64,000 nt of DNA, taken from contig NZ_CP043959.1 of NCBI RefSeq assembly GCF_008632955.1, forward strand, positions 2,170,001 to 2,234,000, written 5' to 3'. The stretch comes from Streptomyces tendae (GTDB lineage Bacteria; Actinomycetota; Actinomycetes; Streptomycetales; Streptomycetaceae). Numbering within the stretch: the stretch's first letter is position 1; every line of letters starts with the position of its first letter. The translations under genes were made by a program, and so were the position numbers. The notes beneath the pieces are model-generated. The model did no database searches, had not been told where the DNA came from, and saw only the letters and a program-made list of their open reading frames with translations. Below, in pieces: positions 38,371-50,628 of the stretch.

Positions 38371-38671
38371 GCGCCGTGTAAACTCACGCGAAGTGCTGTG
38401 TCCCGTGTCCGGCTCCGGTCGGCGCCTCAGGCGGGACGACCAGCCGGATCTTTCGATCCAGGAGCGTCGCGCACCGTCGTAGGTGTCGCGGGCAGCCCAC
38501 CACCACCCGTAAGTCCCGGGAGCGGTCGGTGGGCCGTTCGTGTGCTGCACGTATGTGCCCAGACCAGGGGAGCGGCTGCCCGGCTCGTCCCACGTGGACC
38601 TGCTGGGATTCCCCGGCTGCGGATGCGACCTCCCGTAACCCTGAGGCAGCCGTAAAGGAAAAGGAAAAGAA
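38371..38671 (+). promoter_or_regulatory. rpsD promoter and long 5' leader
   Basis: TAAACT (38379-38384) fits the -10 consensus and would give a transcript start near 38391, leaving about 280 untranslated bases before rpsD. The leader contains several small inverted repeats, the clearest being ggatc-tttc-gatcc (38446-38459). A long structured leader fits autogenous control by S4, but no known motif is recognised. Near the end lies a purine-rich run aaaggaaaaggaaaag before the GTG. Confidence 0.45.
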
Positions 38672-39286
38672 GTGGCGAACCAGTCCCGCCCCAAGGTCAA
38701 GAAGTCGCGTGCCCTCGGCATCGCGCTGACCCCGAAGGCCGTCAAGTACTTCGAGGCCCGCCCCTACCCGCCGGGTGAGCACGGCCGTGGCCGCAAGCAG
38801 AACTCGGACTACAAGGTCCGTCTGCTGGAGAAGCAGCGTCTGCGCGCGCAGTACGACCTCTCCGAGCGGCAGCTCGTCCGTGCCTACGAGCGCGCCTCCA
38901 AGACCTCGATGAAGACCGGCGAGGCCCTGGTCATCGAGCTCGAGCGCCGTCTCGACGCGCTGGTCCTGCGTTCGGGCATCGCCCGCACGATCTACCAGGC
39001 CCGCCAGATGGTCACGCACGGCCACATCCAGGTGAACGGCAAGAAGGTCGACAAGCCTTCCTTCCGTGTCCGCCCGGACGACGTCGTCGAGGTCCGCGAG
39101 CGCAGCAAGGAGAAGACCCTCTTCACGATCGCTCGTGAGGGTGGCTTCGCCCCCGACGGTGAGATCCCGCGCTACCTGCAGGTGAACCTCAAGGCCCTGG
39201 CGTTCCGCCTGGACCGTGAGCCGAACCGCAAGGAGATCCCGGTGATCTGCGACGAGCAGCTCGTCGTCGAGTACTACGCCCGCTGA
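38672..39286 (+). CDS. rpsD: 30S ribosomal protein S4
   Basis: A 204-residue primary 16S rRNA-binding protein needed for small-subunit assembly. The S4 RNA-binding domain is seen as [19 protein letters not shown] with the following [12 protein letters not shown]. The N-terminal region lacks the zinc-binding Cys cluster: the only cysteine is in VICDEQ near the end, so this is the zinc-independent form. The GTG at 38672 has a purine-rich AAGGAAAAGGAAAA upstream. A terminator with a nested hairpin follows. Confidence 0.98.
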   Translation: MANQSRPKVKKSRALGIALTPKAVKYFEARPYPPGEHGRGRKQNSDYKVRLLEKQRLRAQYDLSERQLVRAYERASKTSMKTGEALVIELERRLDALVLRSGIARTIYQARQMVTHGHIQVNGKKVDKPSFRVRPDDVVEVRERSKEKTLFTIAREGGFAPDGEIPRYLQVNLKALAFRLDREPNRKEIPVICDEQLVVEYYAR

Positions 39287-39308
39287 CCCCAGCAGGCACG
39301 CGATATCC

Positions 39309-39357
39309 CGAGCCCGTCGTCTTCCCGCCCTTCGGGGCGGGCGAGGCGGCGGGCTCG
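39309..39357 (+). terminator. Nested hairpin terminator after rpsD
   Basis: Outer arms cgagcccg / cgggctcg enclose an inner stem cccgccc / gggcggg with a stable TTCG loop (39331-39334). It is followed by tcttcg and begins 22 bases after the rpsD stop. Confidence 0.85.
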
Positions 39358-39492
39358 TCTTCGCCCCGCCCCGCGCGGAACTCCGCCCTCGCCGGACACT
39401 AATCCGGTACGGAGACGCGCCACCGGCGCGATAGGCTCGGTGACACGACTTTCTCGATGTTCAGGCGCGTTTCAAGGGAGCGGGTGCACACA

Positions 39493-39933
39493 GTGTCCGG
39501 TGGCGAGGTGGCCGGAATCCTGGTGGCCGTCTTCTGGGCGATCCTGGTCTCCTTCCTCGCCGTCGCGCTGGCGAGGCTGGCCCAGACGCTCCGGGCGACC
39601 ACCAAACTGGTGGCGGACGTGACCGACCAGGCCGTCCCCCTGCTGGCGGACGCCTCCACGGCGGTGCGCTCCGCGCAGACCCAGATCGAACGGGTCGACG
39701 CGATCGCCTCCGACGTCCAGGAGGTCACCTCCAACGCCTCCGCGCTGTCCACCACCGTGGCCTCCACCTTCGGCGGCCCCCTGGTCAAGGTCGCCGCCTT
39801 CGGCTACGGCGTGCGCCGGGCCGTCAGCGGCCGCAAGGAGGACGCGCCCGCCAAGACGCGGCGCGACGTGATCGTGGGCCGCACCGTCCCGGGCGCGCGG
39901 CGCGACAAGCGGACCCGGGGAAAGAAGGACTGA
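39493..39933 (+). CDS. DUF948 membrane protein
   Basis: A 146-residue protein with an N-terminal transmembrane helix (ILVAVFWAILVSFLAVALA) followed by a long amphipathic helix that resembles a methyl-accepting-type coiled coil (VADVTDQAVPLLADAST) and a basic tail. This matches the DUF948 family. Function unknown. GTG at 39493 is taken as start; GTG at 39484 is closer to AAGGGAG and is an alternative. The next gene starts 7 bases downstream, and this pair lies upstream of alaS, a conserved actinobacterial arrangement. Confidence 0.8.
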   Translation: MSGGEVAGILVAVFWAILVSFLAVALARLAQTLRATTKLVADVTDQAVPLLADASTAVRSAQTQIERVDAIASDVQEVTSNASALSTTVASTFGGPLVKVAAFGYGVRRAVSGRKEDAPAKTRRDVIVGRTVPGARRDKRTRGKKD

Positions 39934-39940
39934 CCCGACG

Positions 39941-40312
39941 ATGTTCCGCCGAACGTTCTGGTTCAGCACCGGCGTCGCCGCCGGCGTGTGGGCCACCACC
40001 AAGGTCAACCGCAAGCTCAAGCAGCTCAAGCCCGACCACCTCGCCGTCACCGCGGCGCACAAGGCGATCGAGGCGGGCGGCCGGCTCAAGGACCGCGCGG
40101 TGGACTTCGCGCTCGAGGTCCGCGACAACATGGCCCAGCGGGAGGCCGAACTGGGCGACGCGCTCGGGCTGAACGCCCCGGTCGACCGTGAACTGCCCGC
40201 GCCCCGCGGCTACGCCGTGATCGAGAACCGCAACAGCCCCACGTACGTCGAGGGCCCGGCCCGGAAGTCGACGTACCCGACGTACCCGTACAACCGGAAT
40301 GAGGACCACTGA
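39941..40312 (+). CDS. Small DUF6167-type protein upstream of alaS
   Basis: A 123-residue protein that opens [20 protein letters not shown], a short apolar segment, followed by basic [14 protein letters not shown] and a helical middle. The C-terminus is Pro/Tyr/Asn-rich. It is a conserved actinobacterial hypothetical, which I associate with DUF6167 without being able to check. Its TGA overlaps the alaS ATG by one base, so it is translated in the same operon. Confidence 0.75.
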   Translation: MFRRTFWFSTGVAAGVWATTKVNRKLKQLKPDHLAVTAAHKAIEAGGRLKDRAVDFALEVRDNMAQREAELGDALGLNAPVDRELPAPRGYAVIENRNSPTYVEGPARKSTYPTYPYNRNEDH

Positions 40313-42984
40313 TGGAGTCGGCCGAGATCCGCCGCCGCTGGCTGAGCTTCTTCGAGGAGCGCGGGCACACCGTCGTCCCGTCGGCGTCGCTCATCGCGGA
40401 CGACCCGACTCTGCTGCTCGTCCCGGCCGGCATGGTGCCCTTCAAGCCCTACTTCCTCGGCGAGGTCAAGCCGCCCTTCGACCGCGCCACCAGCGTGCAG
40501 AAGTGCGTGCGCACCCCCGACATCGAAGAGGTCGGCAAGACCACCCGCCACGGCACGTTCTTCCAGATGTGCGGCAACTTCTCCTTCGGCGACTACTTCA
40601 AGGAAGGCGCCATCAAGCTCGCCTGGGAGCTGCTCACCAGCCCCCAGGACAAGGGCGGTTACGGCCTGGAGCCCGAGAAGCTCTGGATCACCGTCTACCA
40701 GGACGACGACGAGGCCGAGCAGATCTGGCGCGACGTGGTCGGTGTGCCCGCCGAGCGCATCCAGCGCTTGGGTAAGAAGGACAACTTCTGGTCCATGGGC
40801 GTCCCCGGCCCCTGCGGCCCCTGCTCCGAGATCAACTACGACCGCGGCCCCGAGTTCGGCGCCGAGGGCGGCCCCGCCGTCAACGACGAGCGGTACGTGG
40901 AGATCTGGAACCTCGTCTTCATGCAGTACGAGCGGGGCGAGGGCACCGGCAAGGACGACTTCGAGATCCTCGGAGACCTGCCCAGCAAGAACATCGACAC
41001 CGGCCTCGGCCTCGAGCGGCTCGCCATGATTCTGCAGGGCGTGCAGAACATGTACGAGATCGACACCTCCATGGCCGTCATCGAGAAGGCCACCGAGCTG
41101 ACCGGCGTCCGCTACGGCGACGCCCAGAGCTCCGACGTCTCATTGCGCGTGGTCACCGACCACATGCGCACCTCCGTGATGCTCATCGGCGACGGTGTCA
41201 CCCCCGGCAACGAGGGCCGCGGCTACGTGCTGCGCCGCATCATGCGCCGCGCCATCCGCAACATGCGTCTGCTCGGCGCCACCGGCCCGGTCGTCAAGGA
41301 CCTCATCGACGTCGTCATCGGCATGATGGGGCGGCAGTACCCGGAGCTGATCACCGACCGCGAGCGGATCGAGAAGGTCGCCCTCGCCGAGGAGAACGCC
41401 TTCCTCAAGACGCTGAAGGCCGGCACCAACATCCTCGACACCGCCGTGTCCGAGACCAAGGCCGCGGGCTCCGCCGTGCTCCCCGGCGACAAGGCCTTCC
41501 TGCTGCACGACACCTGGGGCTTCCCCATCGACCTCACCCTGGAGATGGCCGCCGAGCAGGGCCTCTCCGTGGACGAGGACGGCTTCCGCCGCCTGATGAA
41601 GGAGCAGCGGGAGCGCGCCAAGGCCGACGCCCGGTCCAAGAAGACCGGCCACGCCGACCTCGGCGCCTACCGCGAGATCGCCGACCGGGCCGGCGCCACC
41701 GACTTCATCGGCTACACGGACACCGAGGGCGAGTCCAGCGTCGTCGGTATCCTCGTCGACGGCGTCTCCTCGCCCGCCGCCACCGAGGGCGACGAGGTCG
41801 AGATCGTCCTGGACCGCACCCCCTTCTACGCCGAGGGCGGCGGCCAGATCGGCGACACCGGCCGGATCCGCACCGACTCCGGCGCCGTCATCGAGGTACG
41901 CGACTGCCAGAAGCCGGTCCCGGGCGTCTACGTGCACAAGGGCGTCGTCCAGGTCGGCGAGGTCACCGTCGGTGCCCGCGCCCACGCCGCCATCGACGAC
42001 CGCCGGCGCAAGGCCATCGCCCGCGCCCACTCGGCCACCCACCTCACCCACCAGGCCCTGCGCGACGCCCTCGGCCCGACGGCCGCCCAGGCGGGCTCCG
42101 AGAACCAGCCCGGCCGGTTCCGCTTCGACTTCGGCTCCCCGGCCGCCGTCCCGCAGACGGTCATGCTGGACGTCGAGCAGAAGATCAACGAGGTGCTCGC
42201 CCGCGACCTCGACGTGCGCGCCGACGTCATGGGCATCGACGAGGCCAGGAAGCAGGGCGCCATCGCCGAGTTCGGCGAGAAGTACGGCGACCGGGTCCGC
42301 GTGGTGACCATCGGCGACTTCTCCAAGGAGCTGTGCGGCGGCACCCACGTGCACAACACCGCCCAGCTGGGTCTGGTGAAGCTGCTCGGCGAGTCGTCCA
42401 TCGGCTCCGGCGTGCGCCGCATCGAGGCCCTGGTCGGCGTGGACGCCTACAACTTCCTCGCCCGCGAGCACACGGTCGTCAACCAGCTCACCGAACTGCT
42501 CAAGGGCCGCTCCGAGGAGCTGCCCGAGAAGGTCTCCGCCATGCTCGGCCGGCTGAAGGACGCCGAGAAGGAGATCGAGAAGTTCCGCGCCGAGAAGGTG
42601 CTCCAGGCCGCCGCCGGTCTCGCCGAGTCCGCCAAGGACATCAAGGGCGTCGCCGTCGTCACCGGCCAGGTCCCGGACGGCACCACCGCCGACGACCTGC
42701 GCAAGCTGGTGCTCGACGTGCGCGGCCGCATCCAGGGCGGCCGCGCGGCCGTCGTGGCCTTGTTCAGCACGGTCAACGGCAAGCCGCTCACCGTCATCGC
42801 CACCAACGAGGCCGCCCGCGAACGCGGCCTCAAGGCCGGTGACCTGGTGCGCACCGCCGCCAAGACCCTCGGCGGCGGCGGTGGCGGCAAGCCGGACGTC
42901 GCCCAGGGCGGCGGACAGAACCCGGCCGCCGTCGGCGAGGCCGTGGACGCCGTGGAGCGTCTCGTGGCGGACACCGCCAAGTGA
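40312..42984 (+). CDS. alaS: Alanyl-tRNA synthetase
   Basis: An 890-residue class II synthetase. The aminoacylation core has [16 protein letters not shown] and the characteristic [13 protein letters not shown]; the editing domain has the zinc-ligand motif [12 protein letters not shown] and CGGTHVHNT; the C-terminal DHHA1 region ends with a Gly-rich [15 protein letters not shown]. It charges tRNA-Ala and clears mischarged Ser and Gly. It is embedded in the DUF948-DUF6167-alaS-ruvX-mltG-aroE chain, with a GTGA overlap to ruvX. Confidence 0.98.
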   Translation: MESAEIRRRWLSFFEERGHTVVPSASLIADDPTLLLVPAGMVPFKPYFLGEVKPPFDRATSVQKCVRTPDIEEVGKTTRHGTFFQMCGNFSFGDYFKEGAIKLAWELLTSPQDKGGYGLEPEKLWITVYQDDDEAEQIWRDVVGVPAERIQRLGKKDNFWSMGVPGPCGPCSEINYDRGPEFGAEGGPAVNDERYVEIWNLVFMQYERGEGTGKDDFEILGDLPSKNIDTGLGLERLAMILQGVQNMYEIDTSMAVIEKATELTGVRYGDAQSSDVSLRVVTDHMRTSVMLIGDGVTPGNEGRGYVLRRIMRRAIRNMRLLGATGPVVKDLIDVVIGMMGRQYPELITDRERIEKVALAEENAFLKTLKAGTNILDTAVSETKAAGSAVLPGDKAFLLHDTWGFPIDLTLEMAAEQGLSVDEDGFRRLMKEQRERAKADARSKKTGHADLGAYREIADRAGATDFIGYTDTEGESSVVGILVDGVSSPAATEGDEVEIVLDRTPFYAEGGGQIGDTGRIRTDSGAVIEVRDCQKPVPGVYVHKGVVQVGEVTVGARAHAAIDDRRRKAIARAHSATHLTHQALRDALGPTAAQAGSENQPGRFRFDFGSPAAVPQTVMLDVEQKINEVLARDLDVRADVMGIDEARKQGAIAEFGEKYGDRVRVVTIGDFSKELCGGTHVHNTAQLGLVKLLGESSIGSGVRRIEALVGVDAYNFLAREHTVVNQLTELLKGRSEELPEKVSAMLGRLKDAEKEIEKFRAEKVLQAAAGLAESAKDIKGVAVVTGQVPDGTTADDLRKLVLDVRGRIQGGRAAVVALFSTVNGKPLTVIATNEAARERGLKAGDLVRTAAKTLGGGGGGKPDVAQGGGQNPAAVGEAVDAVERLVADTAK

Positions 42985-43487
42985 ACGACGGTCCCACGCA
43001 CCAGCAGGCGGACGGCCCGGCCCTGCGCCGCGGCCGCCGCCTCGCGGTCGACGTCGGGGACGCCCGGATCGGGGTCGCCTCCTGCGACCCCGACGGGATC
43101 CTCGCCACCCCGGTCGAGACCGTCCCCGGCCGGGACGTCCCGGCCGCGCACCGCAGACTGAGGCAGCTCGTCGAGGAGTACGAGCCGATCGAAGTCGTCG
43201 TCGGTCTCCCCCGCTCCCTCAAGGGGGGCGAGGGCCCCGCCGCTGCCAAGGTCCGCGGCTTCACCCAGGAGCTGGCACGTATGATCGCCCCGGTTCCGGT
43301 GCGGCTCGTGGACGAGCGGATGACCACGGTGACGGCCAGTCAGGGGCTGCGCGCCTCCGGCGTGAAGTCCAAGAAGGGCCGCGCCGTCATCGACCAGGCC
43401 GCCGCTGTGATCATCCTCCAGCAGGCACTGGAATCCGAACGGGTGTCAGGCAGACCACCCGGCGAGGGCGTCGAAGTGGTCATCTGA
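42981..43487 (+). CDS. ruvX: Putative pre-16S rRNA nuclease RuvX (YqgF)
   Basis: A 168-residue RNase H-fold protein. The first acidic residue is in [14 protein letters not shown], the second block is [14 protein letters not shown] and the third [13 protein letters not shown], ending with the conserved [11 protein letters not shown]. It is implicated in 5' maturation of 16S rRNA and is related to RuvC. The GTG overlaps the alaS stop (GTGA). Confidence 0.93.
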   Translation: MNDGPTHQQADGPALRRGRRLAVDVGDARIGVASCDPDGILATPVETVPGRDVPAAHRRLRQLVEEYEPIEVVVGLPRSLKGGEGPAAAKVRGFTQELARMIAPVPVRLVDERMTTVTASQGLRASGVKSKKGRAVIDQAAAVIILQQALESERVSGRPPGEGVEVVI

Positions 43488-43613
43488 TCGCGATACGGTA
43501 ACGTTCCGCGCGATGCGGGCGGTGTTCGAACAGCCCCGCACTAAGAGAGGCGGAACGGGAGCCGCGGTCTTCAGGTGGCCGGGCTGCCGCCGCCTCGCGG
43601 CTCTAGGGGATCG

Positions 43614-45335
43614 ATGACTGAGTATGGCCGGGGCCAAGGCTCCGAACCGTGGCATCCGGACGATCCGTTGTACGGGGACGGCGGATGGGGAGAGCAGCAG
43701 GCCGCGCAGCCCTCCTACGACGGCCAGGCGCAGCAGTACCCGCAGCAGCCGCAGACGCAGCAGCAGTACGGCGACTGGGGCACCGGTGACCAGCACGGAT
43801 ACGGCGACCAGTCGTACCCGCAGTACGACCAGTACGGTCAGCAGTACGCGCCTCAGCAGCCCCAGCACCAGCAGCCCCAGCACCAGCAGCAGTACCCGCA
43901 GCAGCATCAGCCCCAGCAGCAGTACGACCAGAACGGCTGGCCCACGGGCTCCTACCCCCAGGACCCCTACGCCGGCGGTCCGGCGGACCCGTACGCCCAG
44001 CAGCCGTCCGCGCCCTACGGCGGGGAACAGTCCGACTACTACGGCACACCCGAGGCATACCCGCCGCCCGAGCCCCCCGGCCGCCGACGCGCCGAACCCG
44101 AGCCGCAGACCGACTGGGACCCCGGTCCCGACCAGGGCGAACATGCGTTCTTCGCGGGCGGCGACGACGATGACGGCCGCGACGACGAGCCGGAGGACCG
44201 GCGCGGACGCGGTGACCGCAGGGGCGGCAAGGAGCGCCGGGGCGGCAAGGAGAAGAAGCGACGCAGCGGCCTGGCGTGTCTCGTGGTCGTCGTGGTCTTC
44301 GGCGGCGGCCTGGCCGGTGTCAGCTACTTCGGCTACCAGTTCTACCAGGATCGTTTCGGCAGCGCCCCGGACTTCGCGGGCTCGGGCAACGGCGAGCAGG
44401 TCACCGTCACCATCCCCAAGGGCTCGGGCGGCTACGCCATCGGCCAGGAGCTCAAGAAGATGGGCGTGGTCAAGAGCGTCGACGCCTTCGTCGCGGCACA
44501 GGCGGCCAACCCGGACGGCAAGAGCATCCAGGACGGCGTCTACACGATGCAGAAGGAGATGTCGGCCGCGAGCGCGGTCGAACTGATGCTCAGCCCGAAG
44601 AGCCGCAACAACCTGATCATCGCCGAGGGCAAGCGCAACAGGGCCGTCTACGAGCTCATCGACGCGCGCCTGGAGGTCAAGAAGGGCACCACGGCCAAGG
44701 TCGCCGAGACCAAGTGGAAGACGCTCGGCCTGCCCGAGTGGGCCATGAACCACCCGGACGTGAAGGACCCGCTGGAGGGCTTCCTGTTCCCGTCCAGCTA
44801 CGCCGTCGCCAAGGGGCAGACGCCGGAGGACGTCCTCAAGCAGATGGTGGCTCGTGCCACCGAGAAGTACGAGTCGCTGGACTTCGAGGCCAAGTCCAAG
44901 AGCCTGGGCCTCGACGGGCCGTGGGAGCTGGTGACGGTCGCGAGCCTGGTGCAGGCCGAGGGCAAGACCCACGACGACTTCCGCAAGATGTCCGAGGTCA
45001 TCTACAACCGGCTGAAGCCGACCAACACCGAGACGAACCAGAAACTCCAGTTCGACTCTTCCTTCAACTACCTCCTGGGCCAGAGCGAGATCGACATCTC
45101 CGCGTCGGAGATCAACAGCAACCCCGACCCCTACAACACGTACACCAACCGGGGTCTGCCGCCGGGCCCGATCGGCAATCCGGGCGAGGAGGCTCTGCAG
45201 GCCGCGCTGAAGCCGACCACGGAAGGCTGGATGTACTTCGTCGCCACGGACGGCATGCACAAGACGGAGTTCGCGAAGACGATCGCGGAGCACGACCGGC
45301 TCGTCGACAAGTTCAACGATTCGAGGAACAACTGA
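43614..45335 (+). CDS. mltG: Endolytic murein transglycosylase MltG (YceG-like)
   Basis: A 573-residue bitopic protein. Residues 20-150 are an unusual Gln/Tyr/Pro-rich low-complexity cytoplasmic domain, then an acidic and a basic stretch, a transmembrane helix (about 219-241) and the extracellular YceG domain with the presumed catalytic Glu449 in ASLVQAEGK and the conserved PIGNPGEEALQAAL. MltG cuts nascent glycan strands and is thought to end their growth. The ATG at 43614 follows AGGGGA. It overlaps aroE by TGATG. Confidence 0.93.
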   Translation: MTEYGRGQGSEPWHPDDPLYGDGGWGEQQAAQPSYDGQAQQYPQQPQTQQQYGDWGTGDQHGYGDQSYPQYDQYGQQYAPQQPQHQQPQHQQQYPQQHQPQQQYDQNGWPTGSYPQDPYAGGPADPYAQQPSAPYGGEQSDYYGTPEAYPPPEPPGRRRAEPEPQTDWDPGPDQGEHAFFAGGDDDDGRDDEPEDRRGRGDRRGGKERRGGKEKKRRSGLACLVVVVVFGGGLAGVSYFGYQFYQDRFGSAPDFAGSGNGEQVTVTIPKGSGGYAIGQELKKMGVVKSVDAFVAAQAANPDGKSIQDGVYTMQKEMSAASAVELMLSPKSRNNLIIAEGKRNRAVYELIDARLEVKKGTTAKVAETKWKTLGLPEWAMNHPDVKDPLEGFLFPSSYAVAKGQTPEDVLKQMVARATEKYESLDFEAKSKSLGLDGPWELVTVASLVQAEGKTHDDFRKMSEVIYNRLKPTNTETNQKLQFDSSFNYLLGQSEIDISASEINSNPDPYNTYTNRGLPPGPIGNPGEEALQAALKPTTEGWMYFVATDGMHKTEFAKTIAEHDRLVDKFNDSRNN

Positions 45336-46162
45336 TGCCGGCCACCCGCCGTGCCGCGGTGCTCGGTTCCCCGATCGCCCACTCCCTCTCCCCGGTGCTG
45401 CACCGCGCCGCCTACGCCGAACTCGGCCTGGAGGGCTGGACGTACGACCGGTTCGAGGTCGACGAGCAGGCGCTGCCCGGCTTCTTCGAGACGCTCGGTT
45501 CCGAGTGGGCGGGACTGTCGCTGACCATGCCGCTGAAGCGGGCCGTGATCCCGTTGCTGGACTCGGTCAGCGACACCGCCGCCTCGGTCGACGCGGTCAA
45601 CACCGTCGTCCTCGGCGAGGACGGCCGCCGCACCGGCGACAACACCGACATCCCCGGCATGGTCGCGGCCCTGCGCGAGCACGGCATCGACAAGGTGGAG
45701 ACCGCCGCCGTCCTCGGCGCGGGCGCCACCGCCTCCTCCGCGCTCGCCGCGCTGGCCCGCATCTGCCCGGGCGAGATCGTCGTCCACGTGCGCAGCGAGG
45801 CACGGGCCGCCGAGATGCGGCAGTGGGCGGAGCGGCTCGACGTCACCGTGCGGATCGCCGCCTGGGACGACGCCGAGCAGGCCCTGCACGCGCCCCTCGT
45901 CGTGAACACCACCCCGGCGGGCGTCACCGACTTCCTGGCCCGCGCCGTCCCGGAGCGCCCGGCGGCCCTCTTCGACGTGCTGTACGACCCCTGGCCGACC
46001 GTCCTCGCGGCCCGCTGGTCGGCGTACGGCGGGGCCGTGGTCGGCGGCCTCGACCTGCTGGTGCACCAGGCGGTGCTCCAGGTGGAGCAGATGACGGGAC
46101 GGTCGCCGGCCCCCCTGGAGGCCATGCGGCGGGCGGGCGAACTGGCCCTCGCCGCGCGATAG
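45335..46162 (+). CDS. aroE: Shikimate dehydrogenase
   Basis: A 275-residue NADPH-dependent enzyme that reduces 3-dehydroshikimate to shikimate. The substrate domain has GSPIAHSLSPVLH and the catalytic Lys in LTMPLKRAV with Asp in GDNTD; the dinucleotide-binding loop is LGAGATASSAL. The ATG overlaps the mltG TGA. It starts a group with aroC, aroK and aroB, giving four consecutive shikimate pathway enzymes separated only by one small gene. Confidence 0.95.
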   Translation: MPATRRAAVLGSPIAHSLSPVLHRAAYAELGLEGWTYDRFEVDEQALPGFFETLGSEWAGLSLTMPLKRAVIPLLDSVSDTAASVDAVNTVVLGEDGRRTGDNTDIPGMVAALREHGIDKVETAAVLGAGATASSALAALARICPGEIVVHVRSEARAAEMRQWAERLDVTVRIAAWDDAEQALHAPLVVNTTPAGVTDFLARAVPERPAALFDVLYDPWPTVLAARWSAYGGAVVGGLDLLVHQAVLQVEQMTGRSPAPLEAMRRAGELALAAR

Positions 46163-46225
46163 GATCCCGCCTCGGTTCCGCAGGGGGCGGAACCAGGGAG
46201 GGGACCCTCTTCCCTGTCCGAAGGC

Positions 46226-46576
46226 GTGCCGCCGGCGTCCTGGAAGACCCAGATCTTCGAGTCCGTGCCGGGCTTCCTGCCCGACTGGGTGCAGATCACC
46301 GTACGGGCCCTGGTCGTTCTGGCCTTCGTGGCGGGCTGGGTGCTCAAGCTCCGGCGCGGAATCGTTCACCGCCGCGCCCTTCGCGCCATGGCGGCCGCGC
46401 AGCGCCCGGCGGGCGGAGCCGACTCCCTCGGCCCGTACGCCCCGCAGCGGGGCAGCGACGACGGCCCGCTCGGCGCCCACGCACCGGCGCCCACCGTCGG
46501 GGACGCCCGCCGGCCGAGCGGGGCCGACTTCCTCGGCGCCTGCGCGCCCGCGCGCGGGGGCGACGAGCGGGCCTGA
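46226..46576 (+). CDS. Small single-span membrane protein with C-terminal repeats
   Basis: A 116-residue protein with the hydrophobic segment WVQITVRALVVLAFVAGWVL (about 21-40) followed by basic LRRGIVHRRALR. The tail shows three imperfect repeats of LG-x-x-AP: LGPYAPQRGSDD, LGAHAPAPTVGD and LGACAPARGGDE. No family is recognised. The GTG at 46226 is poorly placed relative to GGGAGGGGA (46196-46204); a CTG at 46214, in frame and nine bases after that site, may be the true start. Confidence 0.6.
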   Translation: MPPASWKTQIFESVPGFLPDWVQITVRALVVLAFVAGWVLKLRRGIVHRRALRAMAAAQRPAGGADSLGPYAPQRGSDDGPLGAHAPAPTVGDARRPSGADFLGACAPARGGDERA

Positions 46577-46756
46577 CCGGGTGCCCGGCCCGTGATCCCG
46601 GCCGTCCGCCTGATGGACCGGCGGCCGGGCACCGTGCCCGACGTGGGAGGATCGAAGCACGGCGGACCGGGACCCGCGCACCCCGTCCCGCCGCATGCGT
46701 ACGCGAAGAGGCGCGTGCGCAGGGCAGTACCGGGGCGCGAACACGGAGGAGCACCG

Positions 46757-49541
<2,785 letters not shown>

Positions 49542-49561
49542 CGCCCGACGGGCACTCGTCA

Positions 49562-49599
49562 CCGCCCCCGGCCGTTCACACAACGACGGCAGGGGGCGG
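49562..49599 (+). terminator. Hairpin after aroB
   Basis: Outer arms ccgccccc (49562-49569) / gggggcgg (49592-49599) enclose an imperfect inner stem gccgt / acggc. It lies 20 bases after aroB and likely ends the aroCKB transcript. Confidence 0.6.
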
Positions 49600-49671
49600 T
49601 ACCGTTCGGTTCGCGGGACGACACCCCCGCTGTCAGCGACCCATTGCCTGTACGAGACGGAGTGGCACCGG

Positions 49672-49846
49672 ATGCAGCACGCAGTGGGTTCTCCGCTGCC
49701 GCCGCCCCACCAGCCGGGGCACGGACCCGCCGCCGGCTGGTCACCGGCCGCGCACCACCCAGGTCAGCACCCGCAGGGCCCGCCCCCCGACGCCCGCCGC
49801 CCGCGGATTCCCGCGCCCCCCCCCTGCGGGACCGGTGCACGCCTCC
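49672..49846 (+). other. Frameshifted N-terminal part of the P-loop ATPase gene
   Basis: From the ATG at 49672 (preceded by GAGACGGAG) the frame reads MQHAVGSPLPPPHQPGHGP, a Pro/His-rich head typical of this protein in Streptomyces. At 49816-49824 it meets a run of nine C and thereafter the protein-like sequence (AGPVHASMPPPPDST) is one base out of frame. With eight C the two parts would join in a single frame. See the ATPase entry. Confidence 0.65.
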
Positions 49847-50506
49847 ATGCCTCCGCCGCCGGACTCCACCGGCCATGTCACGCTGCCGCCCGGCGGCCCG
49901 GTCGGCATGCCGAGCCTGCCGCAGGCCCCGGCGACCCCTGACCCGGGCGCGACGACCCTCGCCGTCCTGCTGATCGGTCCCGCGGGCGCCGGCAAGACCA
50001 GCGTGGCCAAGTACTGGGCGGACCACCGCCGGGTGCCCACCGCCCACATCAGCCTCGACGACGTGCGCGAGTGGGTCCGCTCCGGTTTCGCCGACCCCCA
50101 GACCGGGTGGAACGACCACTCCGAGGCCCAGTACCGCCTGGCCCGCCGCACCTGCGGCTTCGCCGCCCGCAACTTCCTGGCCAACGGCATCTCGTGCATC
50201 CTCGACGACGCGGTCTTCCCCGACCGCCCGGTCGTCGGCCTCGGCGGCTGGAAGCGGCACGTCGGACCCGGCCTGCTGCCCGTCGTCCTCCTCCCCGGCC
50301 TGGACGTCGTCCTGGAGCGCAACGCGGAACGCACCGGCAACCGCCGCCTCGGCGACGAGGAGGTGGCCCGCATCCACGGCCGCATGGCCGGCTGGTACGG
50401 CTCGGGCCTGCCCATCATCGACAACTCCCAGCTGGACATACCCGAAACGGCCCGCATCCTCGACGACGTCCTCACCCGCGCGATAGCCAGCCCGCCCAAG
50501 TGGTGA
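49847..50506 (+). CDS. P-loop ATPase / zeta-toxin-like kinase (frameshifted N-terminus)
   Basis: A 219-residue core from ATG 49847 with Walker A GPAGAGKTS and the following helix VAKYWADHRRVPTAHISLDDVREWVRSGF in adjoining segments; DDAVFPDRP and LERNAERTGNRRL look like an adenylate-kinase-type lid. It resembles AAA/zeta-toxin-like nucleotide kinases; the substrate is unknown. The natural protein probably starts at 49672, with a Pro-rich head that is out of frame here by one base at the C run 49816-49824. The ATPase core itself is intact. The gene follows aroB and precedes an M24 gene. Confidence 0.75.
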   Translation: MPPPPDSTGHVTLPPGGPVGMPSLPQAPATPDPGATTLAVLLIGPAGAGKTSVAKYWADHRRVPTAHISLDDVREWVRSGFADPQTGWNDHSEAQYRLARRTCGFAARNFLANGISCILDDAVFPDRPVVGLGGWKRHVGPGLLPVVLLPGLDVVLERNAERTGNRRLGDEEVARIHGRMAGWYGSGLPIIDNSQLDIPETARILDDVLTRAIASPPKW

Positions 50507-50616
50507 CCGCCCCCCAGGCCCGGCCCCGGCCGTCCTGAGCGGACTCAGCGCCGTGCCCGGTGCGGGGCTCACCCCCACTCGGCCCCGCCCGACCGGCGAC
50601 ATCGCGCCACCCCTCC

Positions 50617-50622
50617 TACGCT
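50617..50622 (+). promoter_or_regulatory. Leaderless-type -10 element TACGCT
   Basis: TACGCT fits TANNNT and is six bases before the ATG at 50629. No ribosome binding site separates them. Confidence 0.5.
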
Positions 50623-50628
50623 CGAACC

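Noticed and set aside
43730..43925. Short CAG-rich repeats that could suggest a CRISPR-like or microsatellite array
   Set aside because: The repeats are in frame, encode Gln/Tyr/Pro in MltG, and lack regular spacer structure.
43446..45293. A 615-codon reverse-strand frame opposite mltG
   Set aside because: It mirrors the repetitive Gln codons as Leu/Val runs that look like transmembrane helices, but it is a shadow of the mltG coding strand.
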